NCBI GenBank assembly: GCA_019242065.1
Contig: JAFAWJ010001063.1
Span: forward strand, 1 to 15,691
Source: Chloroflexota bacterium
GTDB lineage: Bacteria; Chloroflexota; UBA6077; CF-72
Reading direction: 5' to 3'
Length of the DNA stretch: 15,691 nt
Below, one piece after another: positions 1 to 7,350 of this stretch; the stretch's first letter is position 1; every line of letters begins with the position of its first letter. A program made the translations under genes and the position numbers. The notes beneath the pieces are model-generated. The model did no database searches. It was not told the origin of the DNA and worked only from the letters and a program-made list of their open reading frames with translations.

Positions 1-1
1 T

Positions 2-946
2 CTCGAACAGGTGAGCCCGACACCAGCCGAGCGCGCGCCCACGCGTGACGCGCTGCAGTTCCCCGACGTGTACGCGGAGATGCGGGTGATGAACGCGGCT
101 CGACCCTCGAATGTGCGCAAACGGCGGGCGCGGCCGGCGCTCGCCTGCACCGGCCCAATCACGTACACCGGCCAGGCGCGCGTCGACGTCGATATCGCCA
201 ATCTCAGGCGCGCGATGGACGCGGCCGGCGCAGCGCAGGGGTTCATGACCGCGCTGTCGCCCACCAACATCGCGCCGCATTATCCGAACCTGTATTACCG
301 CACCGAAGAGGAATACCTGGTGGCTCTCGCCGACGCGATGCACGAGGAATACGCCACCATCGTGGACGCCGGTTTCATCCTGCAGATCGACGATCACCGA
401 CTCGCCACATACTACGACCGGAGTCCAGGGCTCTCGATCGAAGCGTGCCGCACCTTCATTCGCTTCGGCGTGGACATCGTGAATCACGCGCTGCGCGGAC
501 TGCCGGAGGACCGTGTGCGGTTTCACACGTGCTACAGCACCAATGTTGCCCCCCGCACGAACGACCTGGAGCTGAAGCACTTCGTGGATCTGATGCTCCA
601 GATTCGCGCGGGCGGGTATTCGTTTGAGGCCGCCAATCCCCGCCACGAGCACGAGTGGCAGGTGTGGCAGGAAGTGAGGCTGCCGGAGGACAAAGTGCTG
701 ATCCCGGGCGTCGTTTCGCACTGTGTGATGCTCGTCGAGCATCCGGAGCTCGTGGCACTGCGCATCGCGAGGTTTGCGAGTGTGGTGGGGCGCGAGCGGG
801 TCGTGGCGTCGAATGACTGTGGCTTCGCCACGTCGGCGGCGGGGGACGAGCCGCATCCCGATGTCGCCTGGGCCAAGTTGGCCGCGCTGAGCGAGGGGGC
901 GCGGCTGGCGTCCGAGCGGCTGTGGGCGGGCGTGGGCAAAACCTGA
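2..946 (+). CDS. MetE-like zinc-dependent methyltransferase, 5'-partial
   Basis: This protein resembles the C-terminal catalytic domain of cobalamin-independent methionine synthase, a TIM barrel of the UROD/MetE superfamily. Counting from the in-frame GTG at 11, the zinc ligands of the family are visible: His172 and Cys174 in FHTCYS, Glu206 in SFEAANPRHEHEW, and Cys270 in NDCGF. Other family blocks are CTGPITYTGQ (about 46-55) and LQIDDHRLA (124-132). The frame is open to the left edge and the usual N-terminal segment is missing, so the GTG at 11 is probably internal and the true start lies outside the window. Stand-alone proteins of this type are about 370 residues, and many have no proven substrate. 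A role in methyl or thiol-carbon transfer is likely, but methionine synthesis should not be assumed. The stop overlaps the start of the next gene (ATGA). Confidence 0.88.
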   Translation, partial: LEQVSPTPAERAPTRDALQFPDVYAEMRVMNAARPSNVRKRRARPALACTGPITYTGQARVDVDIANLRRAMDAAGAAQGFMTALSPTNIAPHYPNLYYRTEEEYLVALADAMHEEYATIVDAGFILQIDDHRLATYYDRSPGLSIEACRTFIRFGVDIVNHALRGLPEDRVRFHTCYSTNVAPRTNDLELKHFVDLMLQIRAGGYSFEAANPRHEHEWQVWQEVRLPEDKVLIPGVVSHCVMLVEHPELVALRIARFASVVGRERVVASNDCGFATSAAGDEPHPDVAWAKLAALSEGARLASERLWAGVGKT

Positions 947-2691
947 TGCGGATCTCGCGGCGACGTGTCCTGGTGGTCGTGCCCCTGGGGTGTGCGACGA
1001 CGCTGCTGGCGGCGTGCGCGCCGGCGAGTCCGGTGGCGCCGACGCCCCTGCCGCCGACCGCTCCGCCAGCGACACCAGTGGCTCCCGCGGCGGTGCCGAC
1101 CAGCGTGGCACCCGCGCCAGCGGCAACATCCAGCCTCAAGGCGTCGGTCCTGCCAACCTATGTGCCACTGGCCAATAAGCCGACGCCGGACTATCCGACC
1201 AAGGGCGAACTCTACGAAGATGGCTACCTTACGTATCCCGCGCAGAAGGCCGCTCCAGCCCAGGCGCCAGGCCTTGGCAGCAGCGTCAGCGTCTTCGTCG
1301 ACGGCCTGTATCCGCCGCCGACTCCGCTGGACCAGAACCCGGCCTGGCAGCAGATCAACCAGCAACTGAACGCCAACGTCCAGTTCACGGTGGTCCCGCC
1401 CGCGGACTATGCCGCGAAGCTGGCAACGCTGATGGCGGGCAGTGACTACCCCGACACTATCAGTCTGTTCGGCGGCCTCAGCGCCGCGCCGAATTTGCCT
1501 GACTTCCTCAAGCAAGCCGCCGCGGACCTCACCCCGTATCTCGGCAACGACGCCGTCCGCGCGTATCCGAACCTGGCCGCGCTGCCGACGTTCGCGTGGC
1601 GCAATTCCGGCAGCGTGATCGACGGGCGCCTGTGGACGGTACCCATCTCCCGCCCCAGCGTGAGCAGCCTGATGATCAAGAACTCGACCGTCTGGGACAA
1701 GGAGATCGGACCCGACTACACGCCCCAGAACGCCGACGACTTCAAACGTGTCCTGCAGCAACTGACCGTTCCGTCCCAGAACCGCTGGGCGATCGGCACG
1801 TTCCAGGGTGCCCTGTCGGGCCCATTTGAGGTCGCCTGGTTCGCGTCGCTCTTTGGCGCGCCCAATAACTGGCGCCTGCAGCCGGACGGCACGCTCCAGA
1901 AGGACTATGAAAGTCTCGAATACCAGGAAGCAGTGGCATACCTGCGTGATCTGCTCGCGGCTGGAGTGTTTTACCCGGATTCACAGACCACCACCAGCGC
2001 GCCGGCGGCGATGACCAACCTGGTTTCAGGTAAATGCGTGCTCTCGGTGCGTGCGCTGGGGTTGGACTGGACCGACGGCTACCAGCAAGGCCAACACCTG
2101 GATCCGCCACAGACGTTCGGGTTCCTGCGCCACTTCGCCGCGCACGACGGCGCGCAGGCCGTGTTTTTCCTCGGCACTGGCTACGGGGCCAGCACTATGC
2201 TGAAACAGGCGAGTCCCGATCGCATCCGAGAGCTGCTCGGGCTGTTGAACTGGACGGCTGCGCCGTTCGGTAGCCAGGAGGACCTGCTGCTGACGTACGG
2301 AGCGGCGAACGTCGACTACACGCTGGATGCCAGCGGCAATCCGGTGACGACCGACCGCTGGGCCGCGGACGCCTACAACATGCCGTGGCGGTATATGGCC
2401 CAGCATGCGCAGGTCATCTATAACGCGAACTATCCCGCGTTCACGGGACTGGTGGCGGATGCCGAGGCGGCGCTGATTCCGATTGGCGTTTCCGATGCAA
2501 CGCTCGGGTACTACTCGCCGACGAGTAACGCGAAGGGCATTCGCTTGCGGCTGGCGTTCAACGATGGGTTGCTGGAGGTGCTGCAGGGCAGCCGGCCGCT
2601 GGGTGACCTGGATCAGCTGGTGAAGGACTGGCAAGCCAACGGCGGCGAGGACATGCGCAAAGAGTTTCTGACCGCCATCGCCGCTGGGTGA
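946..2691 (+). CDS. Extracellular solute-binding lipoprotein (ABC transporter, family 1 / LplA-like)
   Basis: A 581-residue ABC-type substrate-binding protein. The ATG at 946 is preferred over a GTG at 922 because it forms an ATGA overlap with the preceding stop and directly precedes a signal peptide. That signal has basic residues (RISRRR), a hydrophobic core and a lipobox LLAAC with lipidation Cys24. SRRRVLV resembles a twin-arginine motif, so Tat export is possible. Residues 25-64 form a Pro/Ala/Thr-rich linker typical of a surface-tethered lipoprotein. The mature domain has the pattern of large oligosaccharide-type binding proteins, for example LMAGSDYPDTISLFGG near 162-177. No permease or ATPase gene follows; a helicase on the other strand does, so the rest of the transporter is upstream or elsewhere. 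The ligand is unknown. Coupling to the MetE-like gene suggests a shared substrate pathway, which is inference. Confidence 0.88.
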   Translation: MRISRRRVLVVVPLGCATTLLAACAPASPVAPTPLPPTAPPATPVAPAAVPTSVAPAPAATSSLKASVLPTYVPLANKPTPDYPTKGELYEDGYLTYPAQKAAPAQAPGLGSSVSVFVDGLYPPPTPLDQNPAWQQINQQLNANVQFTVVPPADYAAKLATLMAGSDYPDTISLFGGLSAAPNLPDFLKQAAADLTPYLGNDAVRAYPNLAALPTFAWRNSGSVIDGRLWTVPISRPSVSSLMIKNSTVWDKEIGPDYTPQNADDFKRVLQQLTVPSQNRWAIGTFQGALSGPFEVAWFASLFGAPNNWRLQPDGTLQKDYESLEYQEAVAYLRDLLAAGVFYPDSQTTTSAPAAMTNLVSGKCVLSVRALGLDWTDGYQQGQHLDPPQTFGFLRHFAAHDGAQAVFFLGTGYGASTMLKQASPDRIRELLGLLNWTAAPFGSQEDLLLTYGAANVDYTLDASGNPVTTDRWAADAYNMPWRYMAQHAQVIYNANYPAFTGLVADAEAALIPIGVSDATLGYYSPTSNAKGIRLRLAFNDGLLEVLQGSRPLGDLDQLVKDWQANGGEDMRKEFLTAIAAG

Positions 2692-2710
2692 GATCGCCCT
2701 TCCACACGGG

Positions 2711-2737
2711 CTCCCCAGAGGGGTCCCCCTGGAGGAG
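2711..2737. terminator. Possible stem-loop between convergent genes
   Basis: CTCCCCAG (2711-2718) can pair with CTGGAGGAG (2729-2737), giving an 8-bp stem with one bulged A. The loop, AGGGGTCCCC, is itself self-complementary. It lies 20 bases after the stop of the lipoprotein gene. There is no T-run, so classical intrinsic termination is uncertain. Confidence 0.3.
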
Positions 2738-2783
2738 GACATCTCAATCTGCCCGACTCAGCCACCCACACGCGGACGCCAGC

Positions 2784-2798
2784 GTTTGCAGCGCAAAC
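2784..2798 (-). terminator. Small hairpin just past the recD2 stop
   Basis: A perfect inverted repeat, GTTTGC-AGC-GCAAAC on the plus strand, begins 4 bases beyond the TAA of the minus-strand helicase gene. The 6-bp stem has no following T-run. Its position between two convergent stops fits a weak terminator or mRNA 3'-end structure, but chance is not excluded. Confidence 0.3.
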
Positions 2799-2802
2799 CA
2801 AC

Positions 2803-5124
2803 TTAAGTAGATAGATTCTGCGTGAGGCGGTCGGCCAGGCCGCTATAGCGTTGCGCGATTCGGTTGTTGGCCACCGCCACTTCTAACGCCGTCTTGACGA
2901 TGCGACCGGAGGGCTTGTGCTCGAGTCCGCCGCTGACAATCAGCACCGCCCGACGGCGGGCGCGGGTCAGCGCCGTGTACACCAGGTTGCGCTGCAGCAT
3001 CAAGTAGTGACTCTGGCTGACGACGACCACCACGTTCGGCCACTCGGACCCCTGCGCGCGGTGGGTAGTAATCGCGTACGCGTGCTGGAGCTGCCACCAG
3101 TCGTCGCGCGCGTACTCGACGAGGCGCTCGCCCTCGAAGTCGTCCATGCGCAGCGTCAACTGGCGTGGCCCGATGTCCACGAGCTGCCCGGTTTCGCCGT
3201 TGAAGCACAGCGTCTGATAGTTGTTTTTGCCGACAATCACGCGGTCGCCAAGTCGGAACACAGTCTCATCCGACAGCCGCACCTCGGGCTTGGTGGCTGC
3301 CGGAGGATTCACGCGTTCCTGCAGCGCGGCGTTCAGCGCCGCGACGCCGACGGGTGACGTGTGCTGCGGAGAAATGACCTGGGCGCCAAGCCGAACGGCG
3401 CTTTCCACGATCAGTTGCTGCGCGTGCATCCCGTTGTCGTCGCCCGGCGGCCTCGCTTTGAGAATGTACAGGTCACCAGCAGACGTCGACCCGGCCTCAG
3501 GCGGCTCGCCCCGATTGATGGCGTGCGCGGCTTCGACGATAGGCGACCCCTCGCCCTGACGCTTGATCACAGTCAGCAACGTCACGGGAATACGGCCACA
3601 CGCCACCAGGTCCCGCAGGACTGATCCGGGCCCAACACTCGCCAATTGGTCCTTATCGCCGACAAAGATGAGGCGGGTCCGCGGACCGACCGAGCGAAGC
3701 AGCCACGCCAACAGCGGCACGTCGACCATGGACGCCTCGTCGACGATGACGGCGTCCGCCGGCAGGACAACCTGCTGCATTGCGGCAGCGCGCGACCGCC
3801 GCCGCGATTGCCGCTGGTGCTCCTCCTTCTGGCGTTCCAGACTGAACAACTGGCGGTGGATGGTGTACGCGTCGCGCAGAGTCGCCTCCTGGAGTCGCTT
3901 CGCCGCTTTGCCGGTTGGAGACAACAGCATGTAGGGCACGCCGCGTCGTTCCAGCAATTGGACCAGGATCCGGATGCTGGTGGTCTTGCCGACACCGGGG
4001 CCACCACTGATGATCGAGACCAGGCGAGTCAGCGCCGCGGCAACCGCACGTCGCTGCTCGGTCTCGAGAATCAACTCGTTGTCGGATTCCGTTTCGCGGA
4101 TGGCGTGCTCGAGTTCTTCTGGCTCGAACAGCGGCGCCTCGTGCTCGATCAGCGCTCGCAGTCGTTCGGCGGCCTCGCACTCCGCCTCGTACAGCTCGCG
4201 GCTGTAGATGCGAGCGTCGTCCGCTTCAAAGTTCCCCGAAGGTCCGGCCTCGATCGCCGCGTCGTCGCTCGACGTGAAGGTCGGCAGATAGTCGCGCAAC
4301 GCCGAAACCAGGCGGGCGTCTGGTTCCCAACGGCCGGTCGTCGCGCGTCGCTCGTCGAGCTGGCGCGCGGTGCGCTCCACCAGCTCAGCGAGCGGCAGAT
4401 ACACGTGCCCCTCCGAGCGGGCGATCTGCTCCAACGTGTAGCGGAGCGCCGCGTGCAGACGATACGGTGAGGTCGGTCCAATGCCCAGCATCACCCGCAG
4501 GGTGTCGGCGGTCAGAAACCCGATACCCCGGATCTCGTCCGCCAGTCGGTACGGGTTTTCACGCACCAATCTGCCGGCATCGTCGCCGTAGGCTTCGCGC
4601 ACGCGTCGCGCGTCGGCCTTGCCCAGACCAATATGTCGGAGCCAGGACTCGACATTGGCAATGGTGGCAACGGCGGCGAACGACGCCTGGATCGTCTGTG
4701 CCCGAGCCGGAGTGATGCCTTTGATGGCGCACAGCTCTTCGGGATGTTCGCGGATGACCTCGAACACGCGCTCGCCAAAACGCTGGACCGCCTCGGCGGC
4801 GCGGACCGGACCCAGGTGGGTGGTGTACGCCACCAGAAACGCCACAACGCCGCGCTGGTCGAGGTGATCGATGAGCTCCAGTGTCCGGACCTGCAACTGC
4901 CAACCATAGCGTGCATGCTGATTCCAGCTACCGACCGCGCGTACCACGGCGCGTAGTCCGACGTCGGGAGCAAGGTAGCCCAGCGCGCGCACCCGCGAGG
5001 CTGTATCGGCCTCGTCGATGGAGAAGATGGCGAAACCGCGCTCGTCGCGAAAGTGAACGGCCGCCAGGGTGCCGGTGACGTCGGCCGGACCGCCGGCGAT
5101 GCGGGTTGGCAGCGGCAGGGTCAC
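2803..5124 (-). CDS. recD2: RecD2-type ATP-dependent DNA helicase (SF1B)
   Basis: A 5'-3' DNA helicase of the RecD2 type, which acts in DNA repair without RecBC. Numbering from the chosen start: an N-terminal OB-like region, helix-hairpin-helix repeats (about 94-233, including AIKGITPARA), Walker A GGPGVGKT (374-381), Walker B with DEAS (462-465), motif III GDKDQ (489-493), an SH3-like insert (about 620-673), and helicase motifs THRAQGSEW (687-695) and YTALTRAR (716-723). The frame stays open to 5655, but that extension runs antisense through the rrf2-like gene and lacks family character. The GTG at 5124 is preceded by GGTGGG seven bases upstream and gives 773 residues, a normal RecD2 length. 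A GTG at 5136 is the alternative. All catalytic motifs are intact. It is transcribed divergently from the Rrf2 gene. Confidence 0.93.
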   Translation of the reverse strand: MTLPLPTRIAGGPADVTGTLAAVHFRDERGFAIFSIDEADTASRVRALGYLAPDVGLRAVVRAVGSWNQHARYGWQLQVRTLELIDHLDQRGVVAFLVAYTTHLGPVRAAEAVQRFGERVFEVIREHPEELCAIKGITPARAQTIQASFAAVATIANVESWLRHIGLGKADARRVREAYGDDAGRLVRENPYRLADEIRGIGFLTADTLRVMLGIGPTSPYRLHAALRYTLEQIARSEGHVYLPLAELVERTARQLDERRATTGRWEPDARLVSALRDYLPTFTSSDDAAIEAGPSGNFEADDARIYSRELYEAECEAAERLRALIEHEAPLFEPEELEHAIRETESDNELILETEQRRAVAAALTRLVSIISGGPGVGKTTSIRILVQLLERRGVPYMLLSPTGKAAKRLQEATLRDAYTIHRQLFSLERQKEEHQRQSRRRSRAAAMQQVVLPADAVIVDEASMVDVPLLAWLLRSVGPRTRLIFVGDKDQLASVGPGSVLRDLVACGRIPVTLLTVIKRQGEGSPIVEAAHAINRGEPPEAGSTSAGDLYILKARPPGDDNGMHAQQLIVESAVRLGAQVISPQHTSPVGVAALNAALQERVNPPAATKPEVRLSDETVFRLGDRVIVGKNNYQTLCFNGETGQLVDIGPRQLTLRMDDFEGERLVEYARDDWWQLQHAYAITTHRAQGSEWPNVVVVVSQSHYLMLQRNLVYTALTRARRRAVLIVSGGLEHKPSGRIVKTALEVAVANNRIAQRYSGLADRLTQNLST

Positions 5125-5131
5125 GCGCTGG

Positions 5132-5137
5132 CCCACC
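5132..5137 (-). promoter_or_regulatory. Shine-Dalgarno supporting the recD2 start at 5124
   Basis: On the minus strand this reads GGTGGG and lies 7 bases before the GTG at 5124. It is the main reason for choosing that start among several in-frame GTG and TTG codons. Confidence 0.4.
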
Positions 5138-5249
5138 CGCTCGTGACCAGACCTCGGGACGAACGGACCCTCACTGTTGGGAAGGATGGCGGCCGACCCG
5201 GCGGATGTCCAGTCCTGGCGAGGGATCTCAAAGGGCGGATGCTGCGCTG

Positions 5250-5278
5250 CAGACACCCCTGGGAAAATGGGCAACAAT
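5250..5278 (+). promoter_or_regulatory. Candidate sigma-70-type promoter for the first Rrf2 gene
   Basis: CAGACA (4 of 6 matches to TTGACA) at 5250-5255 is followed by a 17-base spacer and AACAAT (4 of 6 to TATAAT) at 5273-5278. The expected transcription start falls at or within a few bases of the ATG at 5287. This implies a leaderless or nearly leaderless mRNA, consistent with the lack of a good Shine-Dalgarno site. Confidence 0.35.
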
Positions 5279-5286
5279 AGGCAGCC

Positions 5287-5790
5287 ATGCGACTCTCTGC
5301 CTTGGCCGACTACGCGGTTCGGGCGCTCGTCGAGATCGCGGCCGCCGGCGGACAGCCGCTGCGGCGCGAGGAAATCGCCGCTGCCCAGCAGATTCCGCCC
5401 AAATTCCTGGGCAACATCCTGCAGCAGCTCAGAACGGCGGGACTGGTCAAGGCGCAGCGTGGGGCCGGAGGTGGCTATCTGCTTACGATGCAGCCGAATC
5501 AGATAACCCTGGCGGACGTGATTCGCGCCGTCGACGGCCCACTGTCGAACGTCCACGGGGAAGCCCCCGAATTGCTGGCCTATACGGGCTCGGCCGAGCC
5601 GCTGCGCGAGGTGTGGGTCGCGGTGCGCGCGAGTTTGCGGAAGATCCTCGACCACGTCACGCTCTACGATGTGACGTCCAACAGCTTACCGGGCGTCGTC
5701 CACGAGCTGGCCGCCGAGCCCGAGGCCTGGCAACCGAGCGCTCAGAGCGCGCTCTCGAAAGCTGGGAGCTTCGCCGGCCAGCGACGATAA
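5287..5790 (+). CDS. Rrf2-family transcriptional regulator without cysteines
   Basis: A 167-residue winged-helix regulator. The start MRLSALADYAVRALVEIA is the canonical Rrf2 opening. The recognition helix region PPKFLGNILQQLRTAGLVKA (about 38-57) and wing RGAGGGYLL (58-66) follow, then a dimerisation helix (ITLADVIRAVDGP, 73-85). Iron-sulfur members such as IscR and NsrR carry three cysteines at about residues 90-105; this protein has no cysteine at all, so it cannot bind a cluster through cysteines. The segment with HGEAPELLAYTG replaces that loop. It may respond to a protein partner, as CymR does, or to a small ligand. It diverges from recD2 and its 3' end overlaps the second Rrf2 gene by 49 bases in convergent orientation. 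Targets are unknown; autoregulation is usual in the family. Confidence 0.92.
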   Translation: MRLSALADYAVRALVEIAAAGGQPLRREEIAAAQQIPPKFLGNILQQLRTAGLVKAQRGAGGGYLLTMQPNQITLADVIRAVDGPLSNVHGEAPELLAYTGSAEPLREVWVAVRASLRKILDHVTLYDVTSNSLPGVVHELAAEPEAWQPSAQSALSKAGSFAGQRR

Positions 5791-6326
5791 GCCCGGGGTT
5801 CTACACCGACGGGGTGGTGTTCGAGCGCATGCTTGCTCGCGACCAGCGCGGCGAGGGTCGTGTGGCACATCACCTCGTGCATGGCCGCACTCGCCGACCA
5901 CCAGGCCTGCTCGACGGCACACGCGGACGGACACCCGGCGGCGAGTGTCTCGGGTTCGAGGAACGCGGCGGGATGGGAGCGTGTAGATGACCTCGTCGAA
6001 GACGGCGCCGCGCCCGATGTGGTTACCGCCGTCTGGCGTCGGGGTGACGGCGGGGCGTCGACCGCCTCGACGATGTCGGCGAGGCTGATCGCGGTCGCGG
6101 GGCGGCTGAGCGTGTAGCCACCGCGCGGGCCGCGCACGCTGCGCAGCAGGCCGGCGCGCCGCAGCTTGCCGAGGAGCTGATCCAGGAAGTGATCGGGCAG
6201 CCGCTGGTTGCGGACGATGGTCGCGGCGGCGACGACGCGGCCCTGGGCCTCGGCGATCTCGATCATGGCGTGCGCGGCGATCCGGGTGGTCGAGGACAGG
6301 CGCGGCAGGAGCGGGGGTGGCGGCAT
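5742..6326 (-). CDS. Rrf2-family transcriptional regulator with three cysteines
   Basis: A 194-residue Rrf2 regulator. The HTH region LPDHFLDQLLGKLRRAGLLR (43-62), wing RGPRGGYTL (65-73) and ISLADIVEAVD (80-90) are clear. A low-complexity Ser/Thr/Arg-rich stretch (about 93-118) is inserted before the sensing region. It has exactly three cysteines: Cys132, Cys136 and Cys154. The spacing (C-x3-C-x17-C) differs from the C-x5-C-x5-C type of IscR, so an Fe-S cluster is possible but not established; a thiol switch is an alternative. No convincing Shine-Dalgarno precedes the ATG. It is divergent from the DUF4395/thioredoxin genes across an AT-rich 101-bp gap, making those the obvious candidate targets. 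Its 3' end overlaps the convergent first Rrf2 gene. Confidence 0.88.
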   Translation of the reverse strand: MPPPPLLPRLSSTTRIAAHAMIEIAEAQGRVVAAATIVRNQRLPDHFLDQLLGKLRRAGLLRSVRGPRGGYTLSRPATAISLADIVEAVDAPPSPRRQTAVTTSGAAPSSTRSSTRSHPAAFLEPETLAAGCPSACAVEQAWWSASAAMHEVMCHTTLAALVASKHALEHHPVGVEPRAYRRWPAKLPAFESAL

Positions 6327-6427
6327 GGGCTCGATAACGTCACTTAGTTGATTTCTGTCATAGACTATATTACCCCGAAGTCGTCAGCAGTGGACGAGCT
6401 TCCGAGTAAACTATTCGTCTACACCGC
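6327..6427. promoter_or_regulatory. AT-rich divergent regulatory region
   Basis: This gap between the divergent Rrf2 and DUF4395 genes is markedly richer in A/T than its surroundings. It contains the short palindrome ATAGACTAT (6359-6367) and a second ACTAT copy within GTAAACTATTC (6406-6416). TAAACT at 6407-6412 is a possible -10 element for the rightward gene. On the minus strand ATGACA (5 of 6 to TTGACA) lies upstream of the Rrf2 start, but its paired -10 is weak. An operator for the neighbouring Rrf2 protein is plausible; no known consensus was matched. Confidence 0.4.
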
Positions 6428-6862
6428 ATGGGTATCTACGATGTGACCGCCCGCAAGGCGCATCAGTGGACGATGGTCGCCCTGGTTGCCGTCGCGTTTG
6501 TGCTCGGCAGGCCGCCCGGCGCGTGGCCGCTGGCGCTGGCTGGAGCCATCATGCTCGTCGGACGGTTCTGGTGGCCCGCCGACGTGGTGCGCCAATTCGT
6601 GTGGCGCGTCGCCGAGCCCGCGGGCTGGCTGGTGAGGCGCGAGCGACAGGAAGACCACGCCACGCGGCGCATCGCGCGCGTCATGGGCGGCTGCGTGTGG
6701 CTGGTATGCGCAGGGCTGCTCGTGTTTGGCCTCGCGGTGCCGCTCGGCTGGTTCCTGGCCGGCGTGATTGCCCTCATGGTGGGGCTGGATGCCTCGGTCG
6801 ACTTCTGCGCCCTGTGCTTTGTCCTGGCGCGCTTCGACCGGCTTGGCATGAAGTCCGCCTGA
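6428..6862 (+). CDS. DUF4395-family membrane protein
   Basis: A 144-residue membrane protein with about four hydrophobic segments (roughly 16-31, 36-50, 87-103 and 105-125). It ends with DFCALCFVLARF, a C-x2-C pair (Cys127, Cys130) at the membrane edge, where DUF4395 proteins typically carry an FCxxC motif; Cys89 and Cys94 lie in the third segment. The biochemical role of DUF4395 is unproven. The conserved cysteine pair and frequent linkage to thioredoxin-like genes suggest membrane thiol-disulfide exchange. Here the next gene is a membrane-anchored thioredoxin whose ATG overlaps this stop, so the two products are made together. It is divergent from the cysteine-containing Rrf2 gene, its likely regulator. 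Confidence 0.82.
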   Translation: MGIYDVTARKAHQWTMVALVAVAFVLGRPPGAWPLALAGAIMLVGRFWWPADVVRQFVWRVAEPAGWLVRRERQEDHATRRIARVMGGCVWLVCAGLLVFGLAVPLGWFLAGVIALMVGLDASVDFCALCFVLARFDRLGMKSA

Positions 6863-7281
6863 TGCTCGAGCGAATCATCGTTCTCGTCGGCGTGGTGGCC
6901 ATCGTGGTGCTGGCTGTTCTGGCGGCGCGACGCTGGAATCGCCGACGAGTGTCTGGGGTGCTGCGCCAGGTGCCCGACTGGCAGGTGCTCGGGGCCGAGC
7001 CCGACGGCCGCCGCACCGTCATCGCCTTTTCGACGCCGTCGTGCGCCGCGTGTCATGTGGCCCAGTCGCCGGCGATCGAACTGGCACGTGCCGCACTGGC
7101 CGACGTCGGCGTTCGGCGCATCGACGTGGATACCGCGCAGCAGCCCGAGGCAGCGCGCGCCTTCGGCATCCTGACTGTCCCGTCAACAGTAGTCATCGCC
7201 GCGGTCGGCACGCGCGTCGTCGCGGTCAACCAGGGCTTTACCGCGAGTACGCGTCTTGTGGAGCAGCTCCAGACCAACTGA
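6862..7281 (+). CDS. Membrane-anchored thioredoxin-like protein
   Basis: A 139-residue protein with one N-terminal membrane segment (about 4-22) followed by a thioredoxin fold. The active-site motif is CAAC (Cys61, Cys64) within FSTPSCAACHVAQSP, and the cis-proline loop TVPST places Pro107. The ATG at 6862 overlaps the stop of the DUF4395 gene (ATGA) and is preferred over in-frame upstream starts, which only shadow that gene. The basic residues after the segment (RRWNRRR) predict the thioredoxin domain on the cytoplasmic side by the positive-inside rule, although a periplasmic or outer-face location is not excluded. The likely role is to reduce or oxidise partner cysteines, possibly the CALC pair of its neighbour or the cysteines of the adjacent Rrf2 protein. 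Confidence 0.85.
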   Translation: MLERIIVLVGVVAIVVLAVLAARRWNRRRVSGVLRQVPDWQVLGAEPDGRRTVIAFSTPSCAACHVAQSPAIELARAALADVGVRRIDVDTAQQPEAARAFGILTVPSTVVIAAVGTRVVAVNQGFTASTRLVEQLQTN

Positions 7282-7303
7282 GGTCTCCCACCAAACGAAC
7301 ACC

Positions 7304-7327
7304 GTGCGCGGGTAACCTTGAGCGCAC
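7304..7327. repeat. Inverted repeat upstream of the DUF1453-like gene
   Basis: GTGCGC (7304-7309) is complementary to GCGCAC (7322-7327) across a 12-base loop containing the palindrome GGTAACC. The same stretch holds a direct repeat, CACCGTGC. It sits in the 69-bp gap after the thioredoxin gene and could be a weak attenuator or operator. It may also be chance in GC-rich DNA. Confidence 0.25.
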
Positions 7328-7350
7328 CGTGCAGGTCCAGAGAAGTTGGC

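Noticed and set aside
532..1761. 409-residue minus-strand open frame
   Set aside because: Antisense to the MetE-like and lipoprotein genes, arginine-rich and low complexity, with no family features.
2803..5124. Helicase as part of a defence or RecBCD system
   Set aside because: No nuclease, RecB/RecC or other defence partner is adjacent; the protein is an ordinary RecD2.
5125..5655. N-terminal extension of the helicase to 5655
   Set aside because: It runs antisense through the whole DNA-binding half of the first Rrf2 gene, carries no RecD2 sequence, and gives an abnormally long protein.
5106..5990. 294-residue plus-strand open frame
   Set aside because: It overlaps both Rrf2 genes in another frame and is arginine/glycine-rich without domains.
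6466..6861. Upstream start for the thioredoxin-like gene
   Set aside because: That stretch is an out-of-frame shadow of the DUF4395 gene; the ATG at 6862 gives the expected membrane anchor.
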